From an uncultured Thermoanaerobaculia bacterium (lineage in GTDB: Bacteria > Acidobacteriota > Thermoanaerobaculia > Multivoradales > Multivoraceae), in assembly GCA_951812325.1 (NCBI GenBank), contig OX638294.1:841136-905135 (forward strand): DNA of 64,000 nt, given 5' to 3'. Within the stretch, counting starts at the first letter, position 1; every line of letters begins with the position of its first letter. Below are positions 47,761 to 56,621 of this stretch, piece after piece. Both the position numbers and the translations under genes were made by a program. Below the pieces are notes generated by a model. It was not told the origin of the DNA and ran no database searches. It saw only the letters and a program-made list of their open reading frames with translations.

Positions 47761-48972
47761 ATGAAATTCGGCATCTTCTACGAGCACCAGTTGCCCAAGC
47801 CCTGGGGGCCGGACTCCGAGCACCGACTGCTCCAGAACTCGCTGGAACAGATCGCACTCGCGGACCGGCTCGGGTACGACTACGCCTGGGAGGTGGAGCA
47901 CCACTTCCTGGAGGAGTACTCGCACAGTTCCGCGCCCGAGGTATTCCTGGCCGCGGCGTCGCAGCGGACACGGAACATCCGTCTCGGCCACGGCATCGTC
48001 CAGTTGACGACGAACCACCCGGCGCGAGTGGCGGAACGGGTTTCGACCCTCGATCTGGTCTCGAACGGCCGGGTCGAACTCGGCCTCGGCGAGGGCTCCA
48101 GCGTCACCGAGTTGCATCCCTTCGGCCGCAGTTTTCGCGACAAGCGGATCGTGTGGGAGGAGGCCGTCCAGGCTTGTCTGCCGATGTTCTGGGAAGAGGG
48201 CTGGGAGTACCACGGCCACTACTTCGACTTCCCGCTGCGCAACGTGATCCCGAAGCCGCTGCAGCGGCCCCACCCGCCGCTGTGGGTCGCCTGTTCGCAG
48301 CTCGACACCATCCGCTACGCCGCCCACCGGGGGATGGGCGCGCTGTGCTTCAAGTTCGTCGATCTCGACTCCGCCCGCGCCTGGGTCAACGCGTACTACA
48401 ACACCTTCCTCGGCGATCAGCAGAAGCTCTGCGACTACCGGACGAATCCGAACCTGGCCACCGTCAGCGGCTTCATGTGCGCGCCCACCGACGAGGAGGC
48501 GCGGCAGAAGGCGGACGGCTGGACCTTCTTCCAGTTCGCCCTCCAGCTTTACAACAAGGAGGGGCCGTTCAAACCCGGGACGAACAACTTCTGGGAGCGC
48601 TACCAGGAGTGGAAGCAGACCCCCGAGGGCCGGCGGCGCTCCGACAGCGAACTGATCGGCTCACCTGAGACGATCCGCGAGCGGCTGCGCGAACTCGAGC
48701 GGGCGCATGTCGACCAGGTCATCCTGCTCAATCAGGCCGGCAAGAACACCCACGAGGACATCATGAGCAGCCTGGAGCTGTTCGCGCGCGAAGTGATGCC
48801 CGAGTTCCAGGAGCGCGAGGACCGGCACCAGGAATGGAAACGCGCCGTGCTCGCCGGCGAGCGGAGCCTTGACGAGATCGACACGGATCCCTTCAACGCA
48901 ACCGCGCGGCTCAAGCCCACCCTGCCACCGTCGGAGGAGGCCCTCGCCGCGGCGAGGAAGTGGGCGAGCTGA
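47761..48972 (+). CDS. LLM-class flavin-dependent monooxygenase
   Basis: 403 residues with the luciferase-like TIM barrel: MKFGIFYEHQLPKPW opening, DYAWEVEHHFLEEYSHSSAP, LGHGIVQLTTNHPARVAER and LDLVSNGRVELGLGEGSS, then a flavin-phosphate region near LPMFWEEGWEYHGHYFDFPL and a C-terminal PETIRERLRELERAHVDQVI. These enzymes use FMNH2 supplied by a reductase to oxidise small organics. The substrate cannot be read from sequence. The TACTGT box nine bases before the ATG and lack of a ribosome site fit the near-leaderless pattern. A lipoprotein gene starts 32 bp downstream. Confidence 0.92.
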   Translation: MKFGIFYEHQLPKPWGPDSEHRLLQNSLEQIALADRLGYDYAWEVEHHFLEEYSHSSAPEVFLAAASQRTRNIRLGHGIVQLTTNHPARVAERVSTLDLVSNGRVELGLGEGSSVTELHPFGRSFRDKRIVWEEAVQACLPMFWEEGWEYHGHYFDFPLRNVIPKPLQRPHPPLWVACSQLDTIRYAAHRGMGALCFKFVDLDSARAWVNAYYNTFLGDQQKLCDYRTNPNLATVSGFMCAPTDEEARQKADGWTFFQFALQLYNKEGPFKPGTNNFWERYQEWKQTPEGRRRSDSELIGSPETIRERLRELERAHVDQVILLNQAGKNTHEDIMSSLELFAREVMPEFQEREDRHQEWKRAVLAGERSLDEIDTDPFNATARLKPTLPPSEEALAAARKWAS

Positions 48973-49004
48973 CTCGCACACACAACCAACTCAGGAGATC
49001 ATCC

Positions 49005-49826
49005 ATGTCCATGAAGTCCGCCAGCCGCAACGCCCTCTTCCTCGTACTCGCCTGTTGCCTCCCGCTTCTCGGCGCCTGTGCCGCGTACGACGCAGAGATT
49101 CCACAGACGCAGGCAGAGGCCGCGCCACCCGAGCCAGTCCGGGAGTTGACGGAGGAAGAGAAGATCATCGCCCGCTACATCGAAGCGATCGGCGGTGAGG
49201 AAGCCATCCGGTCTCACACATCGATGACCACGAAGGGCGCGTTCGAGATGCCGGCCATGGGCATGTCCGGGGATGCAACCGCGTACGCCATGGCGCCCAA
49301 CAAGACCCTGGCCATCATCACTCTTCCCGGCATGGGCGAGATCGTCGAGGGCACCAATGGCGACATCGCCTGGGAGGAGGACCCGATGCAGGGGCCGCGA
49401 CTGCTGGACGGCAAGATGCTCGCCGACGCCAAGCGCGAGGCCCGCTTCCACGCCGCACTGGAGTACGACCTTCTGTACCCGGATCAGAAGGCTGCCGGCG
49501 AGACCGAGTGGGACGGCCAGACCGCCCACCAGCTCGATCTGGTCGACACCGACGGCAACGAGTCGTCACACTACTTCGCTGCGGACACGGGCCTTCTGAT
49601 CGGCATCGAGGCAACTGATACCAATGAAATGGGAACAATGGACGTGACCATCACGATGGGCGGCTACCAGGAGTTCGGCGACATGCTGTTTCCCACCTCG
49701 ACGCTCTTCAGCATGCCCGACATGGGGATCGAGTTCACACAGACCACCGAGTCCGTGACCTTCGACGACGTCGACCCGAGCGTCTTCGAGCCGTCGGACT
49801 CGATCAAGGCGCTGTTGCCGGAGTAG
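49005..49826 (+). CDS. Putative lipoprotein, LolA-like outer-membrane lipoprotein-sorting fold
   Basis: 273 residues. The start is ATG 49005 with AGGAG seven bases upstream; the signal ends in a lipobox (LPLLGAC) followed by a linker. The mature part begins RYIEAIGGEEAIRSHTSMTT, a pattern common in secreted acidobacterial proteins with a LolA/LppX-like half-barrel. Many short amphipathic strands follow (AMAPNKTLAIITLPGMGEI, DGQTAHQLDLVDTDGNESSHY) and the end is VDPSVFEPSDSIKALLPE. It probably binds lipid or a hydrophobic ligand in the envelope; this is inference from fold type. Confidence 0.7.
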   Translation: MSMKSASRNALFLVLACCLPLLGACAAYDAEIPQTQAEAAPPEPVRELTEEEKIIARYIEAIGGEEAIRSHTSMTTKGAFEMPAMGMSGDATAYAMAPNKTLAIITLPGMGEIVEGTNGDIAWEEDPMQGPRLLDGKMLADAKREARFHAALEYDLLYPDQKAAGETEWDGQTAHQLDLVDTDGNESSHYFAADTGLLIGIEATDTNEMGTMDVTITMGGYQEFGDMLFPTSTLFSMPDMGIEFTQTTESVTFDDVDPSVFEPSDSIKALLPE

Positions 49827-49846
49827 GCGCGCGGTCCGCTCGAGGC

Positions 49847-50136
49847 AGTTCCGCTCCCGGTGCGGCCGCATCCTTGAGACCGCACCGACTCCCTTCGCCG
49901 TGGCGGCGGGTGTAGCACGGCGGCGCGGCCGGTTCCGCTGCGAACGCATCCTTGCGGCCACACCTGCGCTCTTCGTCTCGGCGGCGGGTGTAGCGCGGCG
50001 GCGCGGCCGGTTCCGCTGCGAACGCATCCTTGCGGCCGCACCTGCGCTCTTCGTCTCGGTGGCGGGTGTAGCGCGGCGATGCGGCCGGTTCCGCTGCGGC
50101 CGCGGCCTTGCGGCCGCAGCAGCGCTGTTCGCCGCT
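49847..50136 (+). repeat. 78-bp in-frame tandem repeat at the N-terminus of the VWA protein gene
   Basis: Two almost identical 78-bp units (49903-49980 and 49981-50058), a diverged third (50059-50136) and a partial one before the start codon (about 49847-49902). Each full unit encodes 26 residues of the form AGVARRRGRFRCERILAAAP then ALFVSA, that is, an Arg-rich n-region plus a hydrophobic stretch, as in a signal peptide. Confidence 0.85.
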
Positions 50137-52659
50137 GCCGCGACGCTGGCCCAGGCACAGACCAGCCGCCGGCCGCAGGCCCGGCTGACGGACTTCCACG
50201 AGCAGTGGCTCGCGGAAGTCGAACCCCTGCTCTCCGAGGCCGAGCGCCGGGCGTTCGAACAACTCGAAGGCCCCGGCGCGCAGGAGCGCTTCCTGCGCGC
50301 TTTCTGGGCGGCGCGCCCGCCGCGGCTGCTGGAACGCTGGCGCCAGAATCTCGAGGCCCGCGATCAACTGCGCGAACGGTCGCCCGAGATGGAGCGGGCC
50401 GTGCTGCTGGCCGGAAAGCCGGCCTACCGGCAACGCGTCGAACCGTGCGAATCGACCTTGCGGCGAATCGAGATCTGGGGCTACGAAGGGTGGGAACTCG
50501 AACATCAGCTCGGCCGAGCCCCTCCGCCCGACACGAGGCAGGTCGTCCTCGCGTTCGTCCAGCAGGTCAACTTCGATCCCCGATCGATGGCGCTGTGGTC
50601 GCCGGACGCCGGCGTGGACCTCACCTTCGCACCCGGAACGTCCGACAGCGTGAGCGACACCGCCGCGCCACCGCCGGCCGATGCACTGAGGATCCTCGAT
50701 CAGGCGGAGCGGAGGCGTTGCCTGACCGCGAACGAACGCCGCCGCCTGGACGGGAGGCTCGAACGCGCCGTCGGCTGGAGCGAGTTCGTCGAGCAGATGG
50801 ACTGGACGCCCAGGGTGCCCGGCGCCGATGGGGACGCGTCGAGCTGGGTCGACGACTTTGTGCGCACGGAAGCCGTCCTCGATCCCGACGCGATGGCGTT
50901 GCCGGGCGTTTCGCTGGAGTTCGAGGCCCTCGGCAGCGAGAACCGTCGCACCGCGATGCGCGGCCGGCTGCGGCTGCCCCACGAACATCTCGCCGAACAC
51001 GGCGCCGGCCAGATCCTCGACCGGGTGACGATCACAGGCGATGTCTTCTTCGGCAACCGGCTCGCCGACGCCTTCGTCGTCACCCACCACATGAGCGGCG
51101 GCGTTCCGGTCGACGCGATGGACGGCGACGACCCGGCGCCGGGCATCGCACTCGACTTCTACCGTCGTCTGCCTCCCGGGCCCTACCGCATCGAACTCCG
51201 CGCCGAAGACAACCTGGGGCGCGGGTTGCTCCGCAGCGGCAACGCGCTCGACGTACCGACGCTCGCCACGGCGCCGGACGTGCCCGACCTTCACCTGCTG
51301 ACCCGCCGCGAGACGATCGTGCTGAACCAGTTGCCTGCTGTCGAGCTTCTGGCGCCGGACGGCCGGGTACTCGGTTCTTCGTTCACCGCCCGGGCCATCG
51401 CCAGCCCCGGCGTCGCCGAAGTCGCCTTCCTGCGCGACGGCGAGGCGGTAGCCACGGTCGCAGGACCGCCCTTCGTTGTTGCCGTCGACCTGCCGGAGCA
51501 GCGACACCGCGTCGAAGTACGCGGATACGACAACGGGGGCCAGCTTCTGGCGCGGCACGGCCTCGACATCGAACGGGAGGAGCGCCCGTTTGCGATCGGC
51601 CTGGAACGACCCGACACCGCCCGCCTGAATGAGGCGCTCGATCTCGCGGTCCGCGTCGACGTGCCGTCAGGCCGCGAACTCGACCGCGTCGAGTGCTTCC
51701 TGGGCACGGAATCGCTGGAACGGATGGCTTCGCCGCCCTTCCGTTGCCGCATTCCGGCCGGACTGCGAAGACCGCTCGCCTTCGTTCGCGCCGTGGCCAC
51801 GCTGCACTCGAGCGAAGGGGGCTCCGGCGAACAGGTCGAAGACCTCGTCTTTCTGGGCGCCGGGAAGCCCGAGAAGATCGACGTCCGCCTGGTCGAGATG
51901 CTCGTCTCGGTCGGCGGCCGGCAGACCGGCCCCGCCGCCGACCTCGGGCCGGCGGACTTCCGGGTTCTTCACCACGGCATCGAGGCGCCGGTCCATGACT
52001 TCCGCAACCTCGCCGACAGGCCGCTGAACGTCGCCCTCCTGATGGATGTCTCCAGCTCCCTGGGACGCAGCGTCCGGGTGGCGGCCACGAGCGCGCAGCG
52101 CTTCTTCGAGGGCGTCCTGACCGAACGTGACGCTGCCAGCCTCCTCGTGTTCAACCACGATCTCGAGCGGCTGACGCCGTTTACCGGCGACACCCGCCTG
52201 CTCCGCTATGCCGCCGACGGCCTGCGCGCCTGGGGCTCGACCCGGCTCTACGACGGTATCGCCTACGCGGTTTCGTCGTTCGCCGGACGGCCGGACCGGC
52301 GGGCGCTCGTCATCTTGAGCGACGGCGCGGACACCGACAGCAACCTGGACTTCGAGCGCGTGCTCGCCCAGGTCGAGCTCGCTGAGGTGGCGATCTACCC
52401 CGTCGCGCTGCGCGTAAGAGACCAGGCAACGATCGACGCGCTACGGACGCTTGCCGACCGGACCGGCGGCCAGTACCAGATCGCCGACTCGGTCGACGAC
52501 CTGGACCGCATCTATCGCCAGATCGCACGCGCCCTTCGCTCCCAGTACCTGATCGCCTTCGAGCCGGCTGCGGGCGTGGCGGCCGGGCTCAGGGACATCC
52601 GGGTCGAGGTGCTGCGTCCAGGGTTGACGGTGACGGGAGTGCGAAGCCGGTCGCGGTAG
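49900..52659 (+). CDS. Secreted GWxTD-like / acidobacterial VWFA-related protein
   Basis: Up to 919 residues from GTG 49900; GTG 50059 in the last repeat unit would give a normal single signal peptide (GRGLAAAAALFAAAATLAQA). After the repeats comes a GWxTD-type region (LTDFHEQWLAEVEPLLSEAE, then RFLRAFWAARPP), beta-sandwich domains (about 300-600), and a C-terminal VWA domain with MIDAS DVSSSLG, LVILSDGADTDSN and a tail SQYLIAFEPAAG. That VWA form (TIGR03436-like) is a hallmark of Acidobacteriota. It probably works outside the cytoplasm in adhesion or protein interaction. No strong ribosome site precedes either GTG. It is a single gene. Confidence 0.8.
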   Translation: MAAGVARRRGRFRCERILAATPALFVSAAGVARRRGRFRCERILAAAPALFVSVAGVARRCGRFRCGRGLAAAAALFAAAATLAQAQTSRRPQARLTDFHEQWLAEVEPLLSEAERRAFEQLEGPGAQERFLRAFWAARPPRLLERWRQNLEARDQLRERSPEMERAVLLAGKPAYRQRVEPCESTLRRIEIWGYEGWELEHQLGRAPPPDTRQVVLAFVQQVNFDPRSMALWSPDAGVDLTFAPGTSDSVSDTAAPPPADALRILDQAERRRCLTANERRRLDGRLERAVGWSEFVEQMDWTPRVPGADGDASSWVDDFVRTEAVLDPDAMALPGVSLEFEALGSENRRTAMRGRLRLPHEHLAEHGAGQILDRVTITGDVFFGNRLADAFVVTHHMSGGVPVDAMDGDDPAPGIALDFYRRLPPGPYRIELRAEDNLGRGLLRSGNALDVPTLATAPDVPDLHLLTRRETIVLNQLPAVELLAPDGRVLGSSFTARAIASPGVAEVAFLRDGEAVATVAGPPFVVAVDLPEQRHRVEVRGYDNGGQLLARHGLDIEREERPFAIGLERPDTARLNEALDLAVRVDVPSGRELDRVECFLGTESLERMASPPFRCRIPAGLRRPLAFVRAVATLHSSEGGSGEQVEDLVFLGAGKPEKIDVRLVEMLVSVGGRQTGPAADLGPADFRVLHHGIEAPVHDFRNLADRPLNVALLMDVSSSLGRSVRVAATSAQRFFEGVLTERDAASLLVFNHDLERLTPFTGDTRLLRYAADGLRAWGSTRLYDGIAYAVSSFAGRPDRRALVILSDGADTDSNLDFERVLAQVELAEVAIYPVALRVRDQATIDALRTLADRTGGQYQIADSVDDLDRIYRQIARALRSQYLIAFEPAAGVAAGLRDIRVEVLRPGLTVTGVRSRSR

Positions 52660-52693
52660 GGCTTCAGGGCGCAGGCGAATTCCGCCTTTCGGC

Positions 52694-52776
52694 GGATGCC
52701 GGCCAGAACCCGGGTCGCGCGACCCGCGCCAGCCGTGAAACAGTCCGTGCGCCCGTCATCGGGTGCACGGATGGCA
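52694..52776 (+). repeat. Dispersed two-hairpin palindromic element, copy C
   Basis: Hairpin 1 is CGGGTCGC/GCGACCCG (52711-52726). Hairpin 2 is TCCGTGCGCCCG (52744-52755) with CGGGTGCACGGA (52760-52771), where the single change still pairs as G-T. Relative to copy B, hairpin 1 has changed in both arms while staying palindromic. The rest of the 52660-53018 gap holds small inverted repeats (AACGGC/GCCGTT at 52906-52920) and no gene. Confidence 0.75.
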
Positions 52777-53006
52777 GGCTGGCACACCTGTTCCTTTGCC
52801 GGGTGGATTCTGGTCCCTGTCCGAGGCCGTCCGAGAGGCAAGTAGTCGTCGAGGCTGCGGTAGCTGTGGGAAACCGGTCTGCCTGTTTTCCAAGGTCCGG
52901 CGGGAAACGGCTAAGCCGTTCTCCGCGGGACCGGCAGCTTCCGCAGCCAGGGCAGCCGGCGTCGTGCCGGCGGGCGCAGGCCGGAGTCCCGGTGTGCGCA
53001 CCCGCG

Positions 53007-53012
53007 TAGACT
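53007..53012 (+). promoter_or_regulatory. Candidate -10 box of a leaderless promoter for the O-antigen ligase-like gene
   Basis: TAGACT is followed by GCCGGC and the ATG at 53019, with no ribosome site. The -35 region is GC-rich and unconvincing. Confidence 0.4.
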
Positions 53013-53018
53013 GCCGGC

Positions 53019-54350
53019 ATGGGCGGAAGGTCGGCGGCGATGGAGGCGATCGAGCGCGTCGTGCTCCGGCCCTGCCGCGAAGCGAAGGGAAACGCGGGCT
53101 TCTGGCTCTTCCTGGGCCAGCTCGTCACCACGTTCGGGATCGCCCTCTCGAACTTCCTGCTGTTCTTCACCCTGGTCTGGGCCGCCGTCCGGCGGCGACG
53201 GCTCTTCTTCGCGGCCGGGGACGAGGAACGGCGGCGGCGCCGGCGGCTCCTCTACCCCCTGACCGCCTACGCCCTCTGCTTCGTCCTCTCCGCGGCCTTC
53301 TCGTACGACCCGGCGACCAGCCTCTTCGAGCTCTCCCAGCTCTACTCCGCGTTGACGCTCCCGCTGGCGCTGCTCCTGGTGCAGGGAGAGCGGCAGGTAC
53401 GCCTTGTCGTCGACGCCGTCATCGCGATCACCGTCGTCTTGGCCATCTACGGTCTGGCGCAGTTCGCGTTCACGGACTACGGCCCGTTGCACCAGCGGAT
53501 CCCGGGGCCGTTCTCGCACTACATGACGTTTTCCGGCGTGCTCCTGCTCGGCCTCGCCCTGATCGCCGGCCGCCTCGGCAGCGCGGGCGGCTGGCGCCGG
53601 CGGGTGAACTGGATCGCCCTCGCCGTGGTCGGCGTCGCCCTCGTTCTGACCCTCACCCGCAGCGCCTGGCTCGGCGCCTTCGCCGTTGCCGCCGCCGTCT
53701 TCGCCCTGCAGCGCAGGCGCGTGCTGGCGGGCCTCGCCGCGGCCCTGGTTCTGGCGGTCGTTGCGCTGGCCGCCGTGGCGCCGACCCTGTGGCCCACCTA
53801 CTGGCAACGGGCAACCTCGATGGTCGACGTCCGCAACCCCTCGAACTACGACCGGCTCTGCATGCTCTGGGCCGGCGGCCAGATGATCGCCGACCGGCCC
53901 CTCGTGGGCATCGGCCCGGCCATGGTCCGCGAGTGGTATCCGGTCTACCGCCACCCGACCTCGGTACGGGCCCGGGTGAAGCATCTGCACAACACGTTCG
54001 TCCACATGGCCGCAAGCCGGGGCATCCCGTCGCTTCTCTGCTACCTGTGGCTGATGGGCGCGGCGGCGACCCTGGCCATCGAGCGCTATCGCGGTGAGGG
54101 CGGGCGGGCAGGACCCCGCGCGGATCTCCACCTGGGTGTCCTGCTCGCTCTGCTGGCCCTCAACGTCGCGGGCCTGTTCGAGGCGAACTGGCGCGATACG
54201 GAGATCCAGCGCTGGGTGCTGTTCCTGCTTGCGCTGCCCGCCTGTCTCGGATCCGGGAAGGAAAACACCCTGCCGGGAATCCCGTCAGGCGGAGGACGCA
54301 TTCCGCTGCACCCCCACCCCCGGCCCTGCCACCCACGGCGGTCTTCGTGA
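53019..54350 (+). CDS. O-antigen ligase / Wzy-family membrane protein
   Basis: 443 residues with about eleven hydrophobic segments and the Wzy_C layout: a large periplasmic loop between about residues 265 and 345 holding NPSNYDRLCMLWAGGQMIAD and RPLVGIGPAMVREWYP, then HLHNTFVHMAASRGIPSLL, the conserved His-Asn signature of the family. TLTRSAWLGAFAVAAAVFAL precedes the loop. Family members polymerise or ligate lipid-linked glycans at the outer face of the inner membrane, so a role in surface polysaccharide assembly is likely. No other glycan genes are adjacent. The start is ATG 53019. Confidence 0.85.
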   Translation: MGGRSAAMEAIERVVLRPCREAKGNAGFWLFLGQLVTTFGIALSNFLLFFTLVWAAVRRRRLFFAAGDEERRRRRRLLYPLTAYALCFVLSAAFSYDPATSLFELSQLYSALTLPLALLLVQGERQVRLVVDAVIAITVVLAIYGLAQFAFTDYGPLHQRIPGPFSHYMTFSGVLLLGLALIAGRLGSAGGWRRRVNWIALAVVGVALVLTLTRSAWLGAFAVAAAVFALQRRRVLAGLAAALVLAVVALAAVAPTLWPTYWQRATSMVDVRNPSNYDRLCMLWAGGQMIADRPLVGIGPAMVREWYPVYRHPTSVRARVKHLHNTFVHMAASRGIPSLLCYLWLMGAAATLAIERYRGEGGRAGPRADLHLGVLLALLALNVAGLFEANWRDTEIQRWVLFLLALPACLGSGKENTLPGIPSGGGRIPLHPHPRPCHPRRSS

Positions 54351-54399
54351 CCGTGCTCATCTTCTTCGGCCTGCCGGGCGTCTTCCGGCCCACCGCGCG

Positions 54400-55434
54400 A
54401 TGACGACGGGAATGCGCGCCGGCGTCTACCTGAAACCGGGAAGGGTGGCGCTGGCCGAACGGCCACTGCCGGAACCCGGGCCCGGCGAGGTGCGCGTCCG
54501 GATCACGGCCTGCGGGCTCTGTGGCACGGATCTGCATCTCGTCCACAGTCCGCGGCCGATCGTCGCCCCGGGTTCGACGATGGGCCATGAGATGGCCGGC
54601 CTGGTCGACGCCCTGGGTCCTGAAGTGGACGGCCTCGACAGCGGCGAGCCGGTCGTCGTCGAGCCGCTCGCAACCTGCGGCGACTGTGATCCATGCCGAG
54701 AAGGCCGGGACTCCATCTGCCGCGACCTGGAACTCTACGGTCTGCGCCGCCCCGGCGGCTTCGCCGATGCCGTCGTCGTGCCGGCGCGCCGCCTGTACCG
54801 GGTTCCGGAGACTCTCGCGCCCTCCCTCGCCGCGCTCGCCGAACCCTTCGCCGTGGCCGTCCATGGCCTGCGGGTGGCCGGCTTCGACGACCGCAGGCCG
54901 CCGGCACGGCTGTTGATCCTGGGCGCCGGCGCGATCGGCCTCGCCGTGGCCGCGGTGGCGCGGGCCTGGGGCTTCGACGACATCGCGATCACCGCGCGCC
55001 ACGAACACCAGGCCCGTCTGGCGAAGCAACTCGGCGTCCACCACGTGCTCGATGCCGCGTCATCGGATGATCTGGCCGGAGTCGACGCGGACCTGGTCGT
55101 CGAGACCGTCGGCGGCACGGCGAACACGATGGACGCGGCTGCCGCGGCCCTGGCGCCGGGCGGCGCGATCAGCATCCTCGGCGTGTTCCTGGGCCCCCTG
55201 ACCCTCGACCCCCAACGCCTCCTGGGCAGGGAAGCCCGCCTGCAGTGGTCCAATTGCTACGCCCGCCGACCGGGTGAATCGGACTTCGAAGAGGCGGTCC
55301 GTCTCCTGACGGCATCCGTAGCCGACTACAGCGGCCTGCTGACCCACGAAGTGCCGCTGGACGACATCGAGCGCGCCTTCGAGATCGCCGGCGACAAGCG
55401 CACAGGCGCGGTCAAGGTCTCTGTGATCCCTTGA
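54400..55434 (+). CDS. Zinc-dependent alcohol dehydrogenase-family oxidoreductase
   Basis: 344 residues, medium-chain dehydrogenase. Catalytic zinc motif CGLCGTDLHLVH and GHEMAG, structural zinc cysteines in CGDCDPCREGRDSIC, acid ligand region VEPLATCGD, and the Rossmann motif RLLILGAGAIGLAVA (about 170-184). It resembles the sorbitol/threonine dehydrogenase-like branch, but the substrate cannot be assigned. The start is ATG 54400, 49 bp after the O-antigen ligase-like gene; neither a ribosome site nor a TANNNT box is obvious. It is convergent with the PDZ gene. Confidence 0.88.
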   Translation: MTTGMRAGVYLKPGRVALAERPLPEPGPGEVRVRITACGLCGTDLHLVHSPRPIVAPGSTMGHEMAGLVDALGPEVDGLDSGEPVVVEPLATCGDCDPCREGRDSICRDLELYGLRRPGGFADAVVVPARRLYRVPETLAPSLAALAEPFAVAVHGLRVAGFDDRRPPARLLILGAGAIGLAVAAVARAWGFDDIAITARHEHQARLAKQLGVHHVLDAASSDDLAGVDADLVVETVGGTANTMDAAAAALAPGGAISILGVFLGPLTLDPQRLLGREARLQWSNCYARRPGESDFEEAVRLLTASVADYSGLLTHEVPLDDIERAFEIAGDKRTGAVKVSVIP

Positions 55435-55464
55435 CCGGCCTGCGCGGGACCGACCACTGAACCC

Positions 55465-55520
55465 GCCGCCAACAGACCGGCGCGACACAGGCGGGCAAGC
55501 CGCCAACGGATCGGCGCGAC
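55465..55520. repeat. Short direct repeat in a convergent intergenic gap
   Basis: GCCGCCAACAGACCGGCGCG (55465) recurs as GCCGCCAACGGATCGGCGCG (55499), period 34. It lies between two convergent genes; no function is evident. Confidence 0.6.
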
Positions 55521-55526
55521 GGACCG

Positions 55527-56468
55527 CTAGCGCGGAAAGCCCGGGAACGTCGAGCAGTCGACCGCTTCCCCGTTCACGGTACAGGCGCAGTCGCCGTCGG
55601 TGCACTCGACGTGCACTTCGCACTCGTCCGAGTCACCGCAGGCGGCGGCCCCGAACTCGAAGGAGGTCGCGTTGTCGACGTTGACCGTGCAGTCCTCGCC
55701 GTCCTCGCAGGAGACCTTGACCTCAAGCACGCGGGCTTCGTGTTCCCCGGCCTCGGCGCGGGACATCTCGACCCGCCGATTCCGCTCCCGCTCCCTCTCC
55801 TCCAGAGTGGCGCTGATCTTCTGCACCCGGCCATCGCGCCAGACCTCGAGCACGACCGTATCGCCGTCCTCCCGGCCGCGGACTGCCCGCGCCAGCGACG
55901 ACGCGGAGGCGACCGGTTCCCCGTCGACCGCGGTGACGATGTCGCCGACCTCCAGGCCGGCACGGAACGCCGGGCTGCCGTCCACGAGCTTGCCCACCAT
56001 GACGCCCGCGTCCTCGGGAACGCCGAAATGGGTGCGCAGCTCCGGGGTCAGGTCGGAGAGCTGGACGCCGAGAAACGCGCCGCCACCGTGCCGCAGGTGC
56101 AGGCGCGCGCCGCGCTCGCCGAGCCGCTTCATCACCCGGTGCACGCGGCGCCGCACCGACTCGCCGTCTTCGCCGCCGCGCACATCCTCGCTCAGGACGA
56201 CCTCGTGCCCGTCGGCCTCGAGGACGCGGACATGGTCGTCCCCGGACACCCACTCGGCATCATCGCCGTGAAGAACCCGGACGTCGCCGTCTTCGCCGAC
56301 GAAGACGACCCGGCTCACCCGCTCGTCGCAGTCCTCGCCGTCCCCGCACTCGATGTGCTTCCTGATCTCGATCTTGCGGACCTTCTTCTCTTCGCCATCC
56401 TCGGCAACAGCCGGCACGACCAGCGCCAGCGCCAGCGCAACCACCCACCAGATCCTCGTTCTCGACAT
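55527..56468 (-). CDS. Secreted PDZ-domain protein with a cysteine-rich tail
   Basis: 313 residues. Signal peptide MSRTRIWWVVALALALVVPAVA, an acidic N-terminal part (KHIECGDGEDCDERVSRVVF), one PDZ domain at about 165-245 (GAFLGVQLSDLTPELRTHFG, then GSPAFRAGLEVGDIVTAVDG), a short Arg/Glu-rich helix, and a tail of about 70 residues with eight cysteines in acidic surroundings (EDGEDC, GDSDECEVHVEC, TDGDCACTVNG). No protease domain is attached, so it is a binding protein. The cysteines could form disulfides or bind metal. The ATG 56468 has AGGAGAGGA upstream. Confidence 0.8.
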   Translation of the reverse strand: MSRTRIWWVVALALALVVPAVAEDGEEKKVRKIEIRKHIECGDGEDCDERVSRVVFVGEDGDVRVLHGDDAEWVSGDDHVRVLEADGHEVVLSEDVRGGEDGESVRRRVHRVMKRLGERGARLHLRHGGGAFLGVQLSDLTPELRTHFGVPEDAGVMVGKLVDGSPAFRAGLEVGDIVTAVDGEPVASASSLARAVRGREDGDTVVLEVWRDGRVQKISATLEERERERNRRVEMSRAEAGEHEARVLEVKVSCEDGEDCTVNVDNATSFEFGAAACGDSDECEVHVECTDGDCACTVNGEAVDCSTFPGFPR

Positions 56469-56621
56469 GGTTCGATTCCTCTCCTGTCCTTCTTGTTCGC
56501 GTTCTCTGTTCGCCCTGAACTCCAAGCGCGTCACCGGCGCGCCTCTGTATGGAAAACGCCGCCCGGGACCATTCGTTCCCGGCTGCAATCCCCTTACCCG
56601 GCGCAGGCGGCGCGCACCGGC

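Noticed and set aside
52660..53018. Cobalamin-type riboswitch before the O-antigen ligase-like gene
   Set aside because: A GGGAAACCGG stretch caught the eye, but the conserved B12-box and surrounding pairings could not be found on either strand.
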